Of a stretch of 64,000 nt of DNA, positions 1 through 32,500 are shown in pieces. A program made the position numbers and the translations under genes. Source of the stretch: Lepturacanthus savala (taxonomy: Eukaryota; Chordata; Actinopteri; Scombriformes; Trichiuridae). The notes under the pieces were generated by a model. That model saw only the letters and a program-made list of their open reading frames with translations. It was not told the origin of the DNA and ran no database searches. Position 1 is the stretch's first letter. Each line of letters starts with the position of its first letter. The stretch lies in the NCBI GenBank assembly GCA_030544235.1, contig CM060465.1, positions 6,441,001 through 6,505,000 on the forward strand, written 5' to 3'.

Positions 1-165
1 GAGCCAATCCCAGCGCATTACGGCAAGAGGTAGGGATACACCCCAGATGGACACTCACACCTAGGGGCAATTTAGAGTCTCCAATTAACCTCAGCATGTT
101 CTTGGACTGTGGGAGGAAGCCGGAGTACCTGGTGAAAACCCATGCAGACAGGGAGAACATTTAAA
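1..165 (-). mobile_element. SINE-like element, cut by the left window edge
   Basis: Reverse-oriented copy of the SINE family seen whole at 7924-8287 and 45734-46088, sharing the segments around ACACCCCAGATGG, TTTAGAGTCTCCAATTAACC and GGAGGAAGCCGGAG. It lies in a b4galnt3 intron. Confidence 0.85.
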
Positions 166-229
166 ATTATTGTTTTGTATCTCTCTCAAGTTTCTCTCTG
201 GAGCTCTAGAAAGAAAAAGGTTATTTTGT

Positions 230-679
230 GTCTCATTAATGTTAATGAGCCTCTGATTGTTGGACTTGAATGTCTGTGAATGGGAAATGGGTGGTAACTA
301 TATAGTTATGACATCAAAAATTCACAGAAGTCCTAACGGCTTATTTTAAGGAACAGTTAATTGAATACAGACTGTGAGCATTTCTCTGTGAATTAAATTT
401 TATATTCTTTATTATGGGACCTTTAAAAAATATGAATGAAACTCACTATTTGGTTGAACTAGACATGCTATATATGGATCAGTGACAAAACTTCCATGTG
501 GTGTAACCCTAAAAAATTAACACATGCTATCAACTAGTTTTATATTCTAGGTGGATTATATATTTAAAATGTATTATTCTGTTTTGGTTACACTATTTGA
601 CATTTCGTGTCTAAAAAAAATGCACAAAATTGTGATTTTTGTAAAAAAACAAAAAACAAAAAAAACAAAACACACATAC
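230..679. repeat. AT-rich dispersed repeat (family C) after b4galnt3 exon 14
   Basis: Parts match other places in the window: a block near TTAATGAGCCTCTGATTG is shared with 46815-46900, and a block near ACACATGCTATCAACTAG with 7690-7860 (reverse) and 49271-49480. No ends or coding sequence can be defined. The segment is intronic for b4galnt3. Confidence 0.55.
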
Positions 680-21982
<21,303 letters not shown>

Positions 21983-22380
21983 TTTGCCTTTCGGGTTAAA
22001 CCGCCCGGGTCGCCGAGCTTTGTCATCAGGAACCGACCCCCGCCGACAGCTCTGTCCGCCTCTCCGCTCACTGCTGCTCCGTGGGAGTGCGCAGCACCGG
22101 CGCCACGGCTATCCCCAGTGCGCACGGCCCCTGGTGGCTCTCGTCCCCGCGAAAAACCCCTCCATGACCCGCAGGATCGCCGGTAATCTACACTCAGCTC
22201 TCCCGATCATTAAAACTTTCCAGACGTGTCAAGCTTTTGCTCCTAATAGGGGGGTCCGCCGCCCTGCCGCGGACCTCCTGTTGTTCCACCGAGCGCACAC
22301 GAAGCGGCACAAACAACAGCGCGAACAGTGGGACCAAACACCAGCTCCTCTATGCTCACTACTTCAATGAAGACGCACAG
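21983..22380 (-). promoter_or_regulatory. GC-rich, CpG-rich first-exon and promoter region of b4galnt3
   Basis: The bases just upstream of the b4galnt3 start codon (ATG at 21982-21980, with A at -3) are much richer in G+C and CpG than the AT-rich surroundings, as expected for a CpG-island type vertebrate promoter and 5' UTR. No TATA box is obvious. The transcription start cannot be placed from sequence alone. Confidence 0.5.
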
Positions 22381-22443
22381 AGGATGCCAGAGAATGGTCG
22401 AAATGGAGCCAACTCTGCTTTCAAAGTAAAAGCACGATTTTAA

Positions 22444-23471
22444 ATCATTCCTTTCAATTCAACAAAATCTATTCAAAATGACGTTACTTGCATTGGAAAC
22501 ATACTGGCACATTGCCAAAGCAAGTGTGAAATAAAAACTATAATGTATGCACAATTAAAGATATAATCCTACTAGAATAAATAAATGTGTAAACAGGGGT
22601 GTGTAACTTCACAATTAAACATAGCCTACAAAACTGTGAAATTTACTTAAAAATATGAACAAAAATGTAATTTGGCTGTTAAACTAAATAAATGCCCATT
22701 ACAAAATAATAACATAGGACCGTGATTTATACAGTCTATGATTAGCCTACTGATATTTCAACTGATTAAAACATATTCAATGCGTGTGCACTCACAAAGA
22801 CCTGAATATATGTATTTAACTTGTCCTGTCACTCATGAAACGCATCTTTGTATGATGTTACACTAGAAACGTTTCACGTTTCAGTGTGGCGCTTAGCGGG
22901 CCTACTCACGTTGAAAGAGTATACCGGAACCGGCGCTGCGTGTTGTCGGTGGCTTGACGTCACCTTGGTTTCAGATGGAGGGAGGAGTGAATATGGGCAG
23001 CGCCAGGATTTACCTGTAACAGGTACTTCGGATATCACAGCTCTCCACTTTCCTTCACTGAACCCCTCTATGTATTTGACAGCATTGACAGTTCATTTCA
23101 TTTGGAATACAGTATGATCAATAAACCAGAAGTTTAGGGTTAGATTTTTTGTTCACTTTTTCATGTGAAATATTCCTAAACTGGACAAATTAGACCATTT
23201 GATTAGATGTTTTGGGTCCCTCATCTAATGAGACTTTTGCTTTTAGTTTGCTGTTTTATCCCAGAAAGTGTATGGAAGCCATGACCAAAATAATCATCTT
23301 TTTGTTAACAAAACCCTGGAATCCCCTCAAGGACCCCTGGGGTTCCTCAGACCCCATTTTGAGAGCAACTGCATTAAGAACTAGTGGTTAAAAGGGACTA
23401 GGTTAAACCTGGTAAAGGGCTGGAAGCTTTATTATGTCCCAGTGATGGTTGAAGAATATATTAAATAAAAT
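22444..23471. other. Intergenic, upstream of b4galnt3; no gene seen
   Basis: AT-rich sequence with the CRE-bearing island near 22870-23010 and a decayed MITE-like end near 23150-23372. No conserved coding pattern was recognised on either strand. Confidence 0.5.
22955..22962. promoter_or_regulatory. Full palindromic CRE (TGACGTCA) upstream of b4galnt3
   Basis: The eight-base cAMP response element consensus occurs intact about 970 bp upstream of the b4galnt3 start codon, within a small locally GC-richer island (about 22870-23010). CREB/ATF proteins bind this site in vertebrates. Whether it acts on b4galnt3 or on an unseen transcript is unknown. Confidence 0.35.
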
Positions 23472-23526
23472 GCCAGTCAGTCAGTCATCTTCTATACCCA
23501 TGTATTCCTCGATAGGGTCACGGGGG

Positions 23527-23850
23527 TCCTCCACACTGGTGTCTCCTTCCTTCTGATGTATTGTGTGAGTTATGTGTGTATTGTGTGAAGTATTGATCTA
23601 TTGTGTTAGCGTTGAAGATTCAGTGCCACTAAAACTGGTGCAGGCTAACAAAACAGCCCTGTCCTCATTGATATACAGTACCAGTCACAGGTTTGAACTA
23701 ACCTTCCGTTCCCTTGCCTGAGACGGTGTGTCCAAATGTTTGACTGACACCTGAACATGCTGGCCAAAGAATTAAAAAAACACCTTTCACTGTTATGTGA
23801 TACCATTAAAGAGCAGCACAAACTACAGCCTCCAAAATGACCATGAAATG
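23527..23850 (-). repeat. Dispersed repeat A, copy 1
   Basis: Closely matches 41633-41940 in opposite orientation, including CCTTCCGTTCCCTTGCCTGA, GACTGACACCTGAACATGCT and CAGTGCCACTAAAACT. No coding capacity; class unknown. Confidence 0.85.
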
Positions 23851-23993
23851 TCTCCAGTCTATCATGGAGCACACACACACCACATTCACACACCATTCAC
23901 TCACACACTCACACCGATGGACCATTTAGAGCAGGGGTCTCAAACTCAATTTACCTGGGGGCCGCTGGAGCTAGGGTCTGGTTGAGGCTGGGC

Positions 23994-23995
<2 letters not shown>

Positions 23996-24072
<77 letters not shown>

Positions 24073-24400
24073 ATCCTGATGAACCTGTGAGCTCCTGTTT
24101 TAATCGTGTCTGCCTGTTCAGACAGACCTCCACACGACCTGGTCTGGGATGGGCCAATCACAACCATGTATCTAATCCGGGGGCAGGTTTGCTGTGATGA
24201 CTGCTGTTGAGGCATATTTGTAAACAACCAAGATTGCTGCTACTGATGTGAAATATATATATTTCACATCAGTAGCAGCAAACCTGCCCCCGGATTAGAT
24301 ACATGGTTGTGATTGGCCCATCCCAGACCAGGTCGTGTGGAGGTCTGTCTGAACAGGAGGGGACCAGACACGATTAAAACAGGAGCTCACAGGTTCATCA

Positions 24401-24471
<71 letters not shown>
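23996..24471. repeat. Palindrome of two family E units capped by (AT)n
   Basis: Order: (AT)n, inverted unit, short AT-rich centre near 24249-24268, direct unit, (AT)n. The direct arm lacks about 43 bp present in the inverted arm. The arms would fold into a long hairpin whose base is itself AT repeat. Confidence 0.92.
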
Positions 24472-24477
<6 letters not shown>

Positions 24478-24984
24478 TCCACTGTGTCTCACTGTTGTGT
24501 TAAAGTTCCAGTTTTAGTATTCATCTGACATACAAAGAACGTCATTTCCGCTGGTAGGTAGGATCCTGCTATGGGGTCCTACATATAACGTCAGCACGGC
24601 ACAGTTAGTGATTGGTTGAAGGTCAGAAACCATGGAAACACAAACTGTGGTGGCCGTTTTAATATTAAGTTAATTAAATTAAAAAAGTAATAAAGTTTGA
24701 GAAGTTACGCTAGTGGCTAGCATGGAGCTAACGCTAACACGGATACACATAAAACTTCGCTGAAACACGTGTATTCAGCACTGCTGTCTTCCCCGGTGCT
24801 GCTACAGCGGCAGGTTGGTTACGTCCGTGGTTTACACGTGTATTCAGGCTGGTGCTGGGCACCGTGGGCACGGTCACATTGCCGGTATAGTCCGGGTACT
24901 TCGAATCAGTTAGCCTTTGAATGACACAGACCTAACTATTTAGCACGGAGGTAGTGCTAACTACAGTGGCCGGGAACCCTCCAT

Positions 24985-25493
24985 GCTGCAAATAAAAGAA
25001 AACTACACAACAGAAGTGAATTGCCGGGGACTATTATTGGCGGTGCACCTGTAGTTTTTTATATGAGCGAAGAAGAAGAGGTGTTGTAAAGCAAAAGTAA
25101 TTAGGGGGCAAATACTTGTTTCTTCTTCGTATTCCTCCATAAATATGTGGTAACTTGCCAGTGAAAATGACCACAACACACAGATGCCGAGTGTCCACTT
25201 TTTATCCGGATTAGAAAAAACGATAAATCCCTCTCAGTCACGGGGAGAACAACAACAACCCGCACATGCGCGGAACCTCCAGTCTTCTTCATCAATCATC
25301 CTTGCCGGCCATCATGGTCATATAGCGGCACCTACTGGAGAAACAATTATTTGCCCCCTAATTAATTCTGCTTTACAACACCTCCTCTTCTTTGTATTCT
25401 TCTTCTTCGCTCACATAAAAAAACTACAGGTGCAGCGCCAATAATAGTCCCCGGTAATTCACTTCCGGTGTGAAGTTTCCTTTTATTTGCAGC
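24985..25493. repeat. Foldback repeat with arms of about 140-155 bp
   Basis: Left arm 24985-25126 and right arm 25338-25493 are reverse complements with scattered mismatches; shared blocks are GCTGCAAATAAAAG, CACCTGTAGTTTTTT and AATTAGGGGGCAAATA. A spacer of about 210 bp separates them. The structure is that of a MITE nested in the larger hAT-like element. Confidence 0.88.
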
Positions 25494-25790
25494 GCTGTTT
25501 CTTTTTGTTTGCCGCACTAACATTAAACTTTCATATCAAGGCAGGGGCCTCAAACTAGCGTCCGGCGGGCCGCATTTGGCCCGCGGGCCGCGAGTTTGAG
25601 ACCCCTGATTTAGAGTCTCCAGTTAACCTCAGCATGTGTTTGGACTGTGGGAGGAAGCTGGAGAACCTGGAGAAAACCCACCAGACACAGAGAGAACATG
25701 AAACTCCACACAGAAAGGACCCAGACCCAGGACTGGAACCTGTGACCTTCTGATGTGAGCCACTGCTCCACTGTGTCGCCCCTGTAATGA

Positions 25791-28467
25791 AAATGTGTTA
25801 AATCATTGTTTCTGTTTATTTTGAGTGTTATTTGTGTTTTATCTGTATTGTATAGTAAAGGTGGTTGACTGATCAGATTAATCATAATATAAGTATTTCA
25901 CATCAGACATTTAAAGCAATTGAACATCACTGAATTGACATGCTGACCTCAATTCAGAAGTCTAAGGCCAGGTTGTTGATCGGAACCTGGTCTTAATGAG
26001 GTCTAAACGTATTGAACAAAAATGGTGAAATCTCCCCTTTAAAAATAAGTTTCACAAATACAATAATAGGTTTTAGACAAAGTTAATGTCTTTACATCAA
26101 GAAGTGTCACAAAAACCTGACCATTATTAGTGGGCAATTAGAGTTTCGCCTGTTTAGTTGCCCCCTGGCCCCTTTAGTAGTGATAATGGAACATACAATA
26201 AATGTAATATTATATTGATAGTGTTGCAGGCAAGGAGTAAGACAATGAATGATAAAGTCAATTTGAATCACCTGACACCAAGCAAGGTGAGTTAGGAACA
26301 ACAGTGAACCAGTGAAAGAAAAAGAAAAATGAGCGAGTGACTCGGGGCCATTTTATGCTCGAAATAACCTCAGTATTTTTATGAAAACATTGGTGATAAA
26401 CGCGATAGACTACAGCATCCAGCCAAAAATACAGTTTGAAAATTAAAAAAAGGAAATGAGAGAAATAGTTTGGTAATTTGTTAAATATCCGCTCCAGATA
26501 TCTATTAAAACATATAACTACCATCACCTCCTTCTGGCTTATTCAAATTCCTGAACATGTCTATGAACATGTAAATATATTTAATTTTAAAGTTTGACTA
26601 CTTCACAGTAAAGTCCATTCTCATTGTTTGTGCTCTGGAGGCTCAGATTTTTGCATTGAATGCAGTGTAAAAATCTTCACATCATTCTGTAGAAAAGATC
26701 AAATATCAAACTGTAGGAACAAGAAGAAAGCACTTTTAATTGGAGGGAGACTGCCTGCTGGATAACAACCATGTAATTAAATAATAAAGGCCACTGCACC
26801 TATTTTTTTTGTGACCAGATTTTTATAAAAAAAAAATTATATGTATAATTCATCTCATGCTGTCTGTCTGTCATTTCCTATATCCCACTGGCCTATGACC
26901 CATCACATTAAAAAAAGAAAACACACAAGCTGCAAAATTGATTAGTTGATTAGTTGCTATTACATTAATCACCACCTATTTTAATAAGCAATTAATCTCT
27001 TTGGGTCATTTTAGGAAGAAAATTCTCTGCTCCTAGTTTCTCAAATATGATTTTCTGGTTTCTTTAGTCTTTGTGGTTATGGATGTGACTGTTGGTCTGG
27101 ATGAAAAAAAGGGTTAAATCTTCAGCTTTGGGAGACAGTGATTGACATTTTCAATTTCATAAACCAAACAACCAATTGAATAATCCTTTCAGTAATCAAT
27201 AGGTTACTCTATTAGATCTAGATGTGCCTTTATCTAGGCTGTAAACCTGAGTTATTATCCCTAGTAGTCTTCAGTGTGTCACAAAACAAGACAACCCAAC
27301 AAAAGATAATATTCTTCTCTTGCTTAATGCACATGAATAATTAATCTCCATTTAGTTTTTACCTCCCACCTGTAGGGTAAAGGTATAGTTAGCCTGTATT
27401 GTCTAATCACATTGCAGAGATCACATTCGTAAACTGAAACCAATGTCCCTGTGAGAAAGCAGGTGGATCAGATCAGATCCCTCCTCAGGAAACGAAGACT
27501 CTGACCTCCTGCAAACACACACAGGGTCAAACACATTCTGAAAAACACATTCAGAGCATTTTTAAAATACTCAAACGTCAAACGACATGCTGATTCCATT
27601 CATTAGAAGAATAAATGAAGGTAATAATTAGGATGGCAATGACAGTCCCCACAGTGCAAACTCCCATAGCATTACAATTGCTGGCCAACAATTTACAACC
27701 CAAAGACATTCAGTTCACCATCATATTACAGAAAATGGGAAATCTGGAACAACAGCTTATTTGGCTTTTTGGTTTGTAAATTGCCCAGTTAATTATCACA
27801 ACTGTTGCAGATTAATCTTCTGTCAAGTATCATATTTAAACCTATATTGTTCATTGATGTATGCAATACCTAAATATCATGCTGAGACTGGGGTTCAAAT
27901 ATAGCCTACAATAACATAGGTTATATGAGGAAAAAACTATTATTGATACCATCTCTCGTAACCAAACGCATTGAAAGTGCTACATGTAATATAGTGATGT
28001 CATATAGCACAATGCAAATTCATATGCAAATGAATTCATTACAGGACGTGGGGGGCAGTAGTCTTTAAATCTTCATCTGACGAGTTATCACTTTATTTAC
28101 ATTCTACTTCATGAATGTTAAACCTTGTCAAATTATAAACATGTTACAGTGTATGTCAGGAAACAAGACTTTATTTTAAGATCATTTTTTCTGTTAGTTG
28201 GTATTTTATTTGTAATTGTCTTTACATTATCTTCCTGTTGCAATTACAATGATTATTTTATGGATCTATTTTTTAAATGAGAATAACTAGCCATGATACA
28301 AAAAAAACAACAAAAACAAATCACTTCTCTTTATATATTATGGAACGACCCCCCTCCTCAAACAGTACTTTTTTTTTTTTTCATAAAAGAGTGGAAGTGT
28401 TGGAAAAGTGGAAACTGTGAGGAAGTACCAGTCAAGAATACCACACACAGTCACTTTGTAGCTATTG
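25791..28467. other. Intergenic sequence between b4galnt3 and fkbp4; nothing recognised
   Basis: AT-rich, unique-looking DNA with many stops in all frames. No RNA gene, conserved coding block or clear transposon end was found. Confidence 0.5.
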
Positions 28468-29573
28468 TTTATTATATCTTGTGGTCAGGTCAGACAAAGC
28501 AGTGACCCTCCCAGCAGACAAATATAAACTCAACACATGACCTGCAGCCTGCTTTTAAATTAGCTCCCTAGTTTAGTTCCTGCCTCTTTCTACAGGTGCT
28601 ATAAACCAAAACAGAGCATGACTTGCCGGCTTTAAACAGCCTGAAACTGATGTGTGCATGTTCATACAAGTACTTAATACAGTAAATTAGGACTAAGACT
28701 TAACGGTTTATTAATTGTGTCCAGGAAAGGTAGTGAACTTATAGCTGCTTTAAAACGCACATATTCCAGTTAAGTAATTTGTTGTATTCCGTTCTTACAG
28801 AATACAGAAATCACAAGTATAACACTGAGGGGGAAAAATAAGTACAAAGTCAATATTTCCAAAGCAAAAAGGTGAACAGTGCTGTACCCTGGGAGGCTGA
28901 ATGGGCACTCCATCTTTATAATGACAGAGAGAAGCTTAAAATCTGACAGCTACTCCATACTAACATCTCCTTACTCCTCCACCTATCCACAGTGCTGCTA
29001 CATACTTACTTTTGGAGACACAGGCACTCGAACATTCAAAGCACATTGAACCTAAGAACATCACAACTCCGGAAATTGATCAGTAGGCCCGAGAGAGCAG
29101 GGTTGGAGGGATTAGCAGGAAAAAACAAAACAAAACAAAACTGTAAGAGGGGGAGGACAGAGTAGTGCGGGGTGGTAAATGGTGTAGCCCTTGACGGGTG
29201 AGGGGTTGATATCCTGCACATTACACTTTGATGCACTTGTTTTCTTCCCCCCCCACACAACAAAAAAAAGCCGTGAAGGACATGCACAGTTCAATGCTGT
29301 GGGTTGAACAGACAAGGATGGAATGGTGGCACACACTTCATTGATTAAAACCGTGTCCCACAGTGCCATCAGCTGGGGAATCCCCACCCGCTCAGCTAGC
29401 TGCCACAGCGAGAAGCCCAGACACAAAGCCAGCAAAGACACGCTCAGAGTCTATGCTCATTCACACACGTTTCATATACACACATAGTCACACCTTAAAC
29501 ACAAATGGCTGAAGTTACAAAAGTCTGAAGTACAGATTAACTGTGATACAGTCGCATCATCATCTGAGAACAA
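28468..29573 (-). other. Probable fkbp4 3' UTR with polyadenylation signal
   Basis: After the fkbp4 stop codon no further coding sequence is visible. On the minus strand the hexamer AATAAA occurs at 28473-28468, giving a 3' UTR of about 1.1 kb if used. The end is a guess; no transcript evidence is available. Confidence 0.35.
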
Positions 29574-32500
29574 TTATGCTTTTGATTCACTATCGACTTC
29601 CTTTTCTCCGTTCTCAATTTCCATCTTGTCATCACCGTTCTCCTTGGTGTCGCTTTTCTTCTCCGCCTCTTTCTGCTCATGAGGAAAGGAGAATGAATAA
29701 AATCAGCATTTTTCCTCCCTCACTTTTGGCAATCCTAAAAACATGGCTATGCTACCCTCTTGTGGTTGTTGGAGAAAAAGACAATCACATCACCTTGGAA
29801 TCCCTCTCTGCAAACTTCTGGAACATGTTGGCGTAGATGCGCTTGTCCTTCTCATGCTGCTCCTTAATGTATTTTTGACAAAGAGCCACCTGGCAGGATA
29901 TAATGAAGGAGTTTTAAGGCATCCTTGTTTTAAGATTGTAATATGGATCAATTGTAAGATTATACATAAAGGGCTGAAGGATAATTTGGAAAGAAAAAAA
30001 TAAATCACTAGAGATCAGTAGTTTTTTATGCTCCACTCTAAAAAAGTAGAGCTCTTGGGCCCTATGATAAATTATGATGTGATAGACATTAAGCATTCTT
30101 AAATCCTTAAATAAATCCTTAAATAATATTCCCAACTGTATGTACCCGACTTTAATTTTTATTCCTATGCCTGTTTTTTATTTTTGTGCCTAGCTCCAAT
30201 ACCACCAGGATGGAATGCATGTGTTTGGAGCTCAATGGTATCAAAAAGAAAATGCTTTTATTGCGAATGCCACCATTTATACATTCATGCATAAATGCCA
30301 CCACAGCACACGTGTGCTCACAGTGACACAAGATTATTGCAGGTGATGCATTTTCCACTTCTTATAATGATACAAAAAATCTCTATATCTGTTTTTTTGC
30401 ATCTTGCATCACCAAAACACAACATTACCCTCACACATGCAAAACAAGACTGGTGGGTGAGCTGTAAAGTGTCTGGTTACACATTTGGAATAATTCTAGC
30501 CATGATGATCTTAGTGGATGGTGTTTGTAGTTGGAGAACCCTGTGTGTATTTTGGTGGCTGCTGTAAAGTGTACCTGCTGAAAGGAAACACATGCAGGAC
30601 TATAGACATTTCCAACAGCCTAGTGACTATGTATTTGTGACATCACAAAACCAATCTGTTCAAACTGGCTAACTTGCTTTAACTGGACATTACTCCCTGT
30701 CCTACCCTTACTGCTTAAGGATTGGTTTTAATGGGGTTTATGTTGAAACTGTAGCAGTTTCTCCTAATTTGAATTTTTATATTCTCTGACCTTGAAGGCA
30801 ATTTAAATTAAAGTTATTTAAATTGATTGAGTGTCTTGAATCATAAGACCATATTTATAGAACATCTAAATCTTATAATCAAAAAGCAATTAAAATCTCA
30901 CTTTCTATGATATGTGGCCTTTAAATAAACTGAAAAAAAACTGTCAAACTAGCAAACTTGGGCCCAGGTTGAAATTTGTTGGAATTATCATTTTAGACAC
31001 GGCAGCATTATACCTGGGTCTTGGCAGCCTTGTTGGCAGGATACAGTTGAACAACCTGCTGGAAATCGTCTCTGGCCTTGTAGAACTCCTTCATAACGCA
31101 CAATGCCTCTCCCCTCCGGAACAAAGCCTTCTCATTGGATGCATCCAACTCTAGAGCCTAAAAATAAGGATTATTAAATATATACACATTAAAAACTGAT
31201 TTACTAAACTATACCACATATACAGAATAAACTGCTGATCACCAACAGCCTCTCATCTGCTAAATACTGAATTAAATGCATTAACCACAGATGTTGAAGT
31301 TACCTTGTCACAGTTTTCATGAGCTTGATTCGGCTCCTGAAGTTTAAGGAAGCACATGGCCAGGTTTAGATAAGCAGCCAGCCGTAACGCTTTCGCCTTC
31401 TTCTCATCTTCCTCTGACAAGCTGGATTCATGTTCTAGCCATGAGACAATCCGTTTATACTGCACTGATGCCTGCTTGTATTTCTGCTCCTGTAACATTT
31501 AGCATCAATGCATTAAAAACCTGTATTCATCCATCTTAAAATGTTTTTCAAGCTGTGTACTTTGCAAATACGACATCCCTGCATAATGTGTACCTTAAAA
31601 TACTGCGTGCCCTTCTCTTTGACAATGACACTTTGGTCAAGTTTCTCTGCTGTGTTCATCTCCCACGATTCCTTGGCCTAAAGAAAACAATCAGATGTGC
31701 AGGGATTAAAGGAAAAAAAATTCGAAACCTGATTTTTTTTTGGGGGGGGTTGTAATTTGTGGCATGAACACATTCGCAGGCTCAAAATAAGTGAATGAAT
31801 GTTTGCAGATTAATTCAAAGTGTCTGGTTGCAGATCTTCAGGGAGTGGAGCTCCATTATAATGGGCATATATCACCTAAACGTTTTTGTGGTTAGTTGAT
31901 GAGTTAGTACAATTTTAATTAAAACTAGACATCCTGTGCAGCCACAGATATTATTGATTTAATGACCATTTGACATTTTGTGTCAAAAAACAAACAAGAA
32001 ACCAACATTGACACACTATGTACATTTAGAGACCTGATGAATGCTTCTTAAAACTGTATATTATAAAATCTGACTTTTTCATTTGCAAAATATTTGACAC
32101 ACACGCACACGCTCCACTCACACGCGCACACCCACATTCGTGTTCTCGCAACTCGCATGCTCTCGTGCACTAGCACTCACACTTAAAGAGAAAAAAAAAA
32201 ACAAGAAAACAGGGAAAAATTCTGGTACAAAACTGAAAAAAAAAACAGGCGAGAGAATAAAAGTCACTACATAGTCTGGAATATGTTATTTAAGAGGAAG
32301 TAGAAGCTAGACTGTAGAAGTAGAAACTAGATTGTAGAAGTAGAAACTAGACAGTAGAGGTAGAAAATAGACAGTAGAGGTAGAAGCTAGACTGCAGAAG
32401 TAGAAGCTAGATTGTAGAAGTAGAAGCTAGACAGTAGAGGTAGAAAATAGACTGCAGAAGTAGAAGCTAGATTGTAGAAGTAGAAGCTAGATTGTAGAAG

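Larger units (their letters stand above)
23932..25607. mobile_element. hAT-like non-autonomous element, 1676 bp, with perfect 8-bp duplication
   Basis: Ends CAGGGGTCTCAAACTC and GAGTTTGAGACCCCTG are inverted repeats. The flanks carry an identical ATTTAGAG (23924-23931 and 25608-25615), present once at this point in uninterrupted SINE copies. No transposase frame is seen inside; the body is two palindromes (23996-24471 and 24985-25493) plus about 500 bp of GC-richer sequence. Confidence 0.9.
23472..25790 (-). mobile_element. One SINE copy split into three parts by other elements
   Basis: SINE pieces in reverse orientation and correct order lie at 23472-23530 (tail), 23848-23931 (middle) and 25616-25790 (head). 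Between the first two sits dispersed repeat A, replacing about 55 bp of the SINE; between the last two sits a 1676-bp hAT-like element. The composite spans 2.3 kb. Confidence 0.85.
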
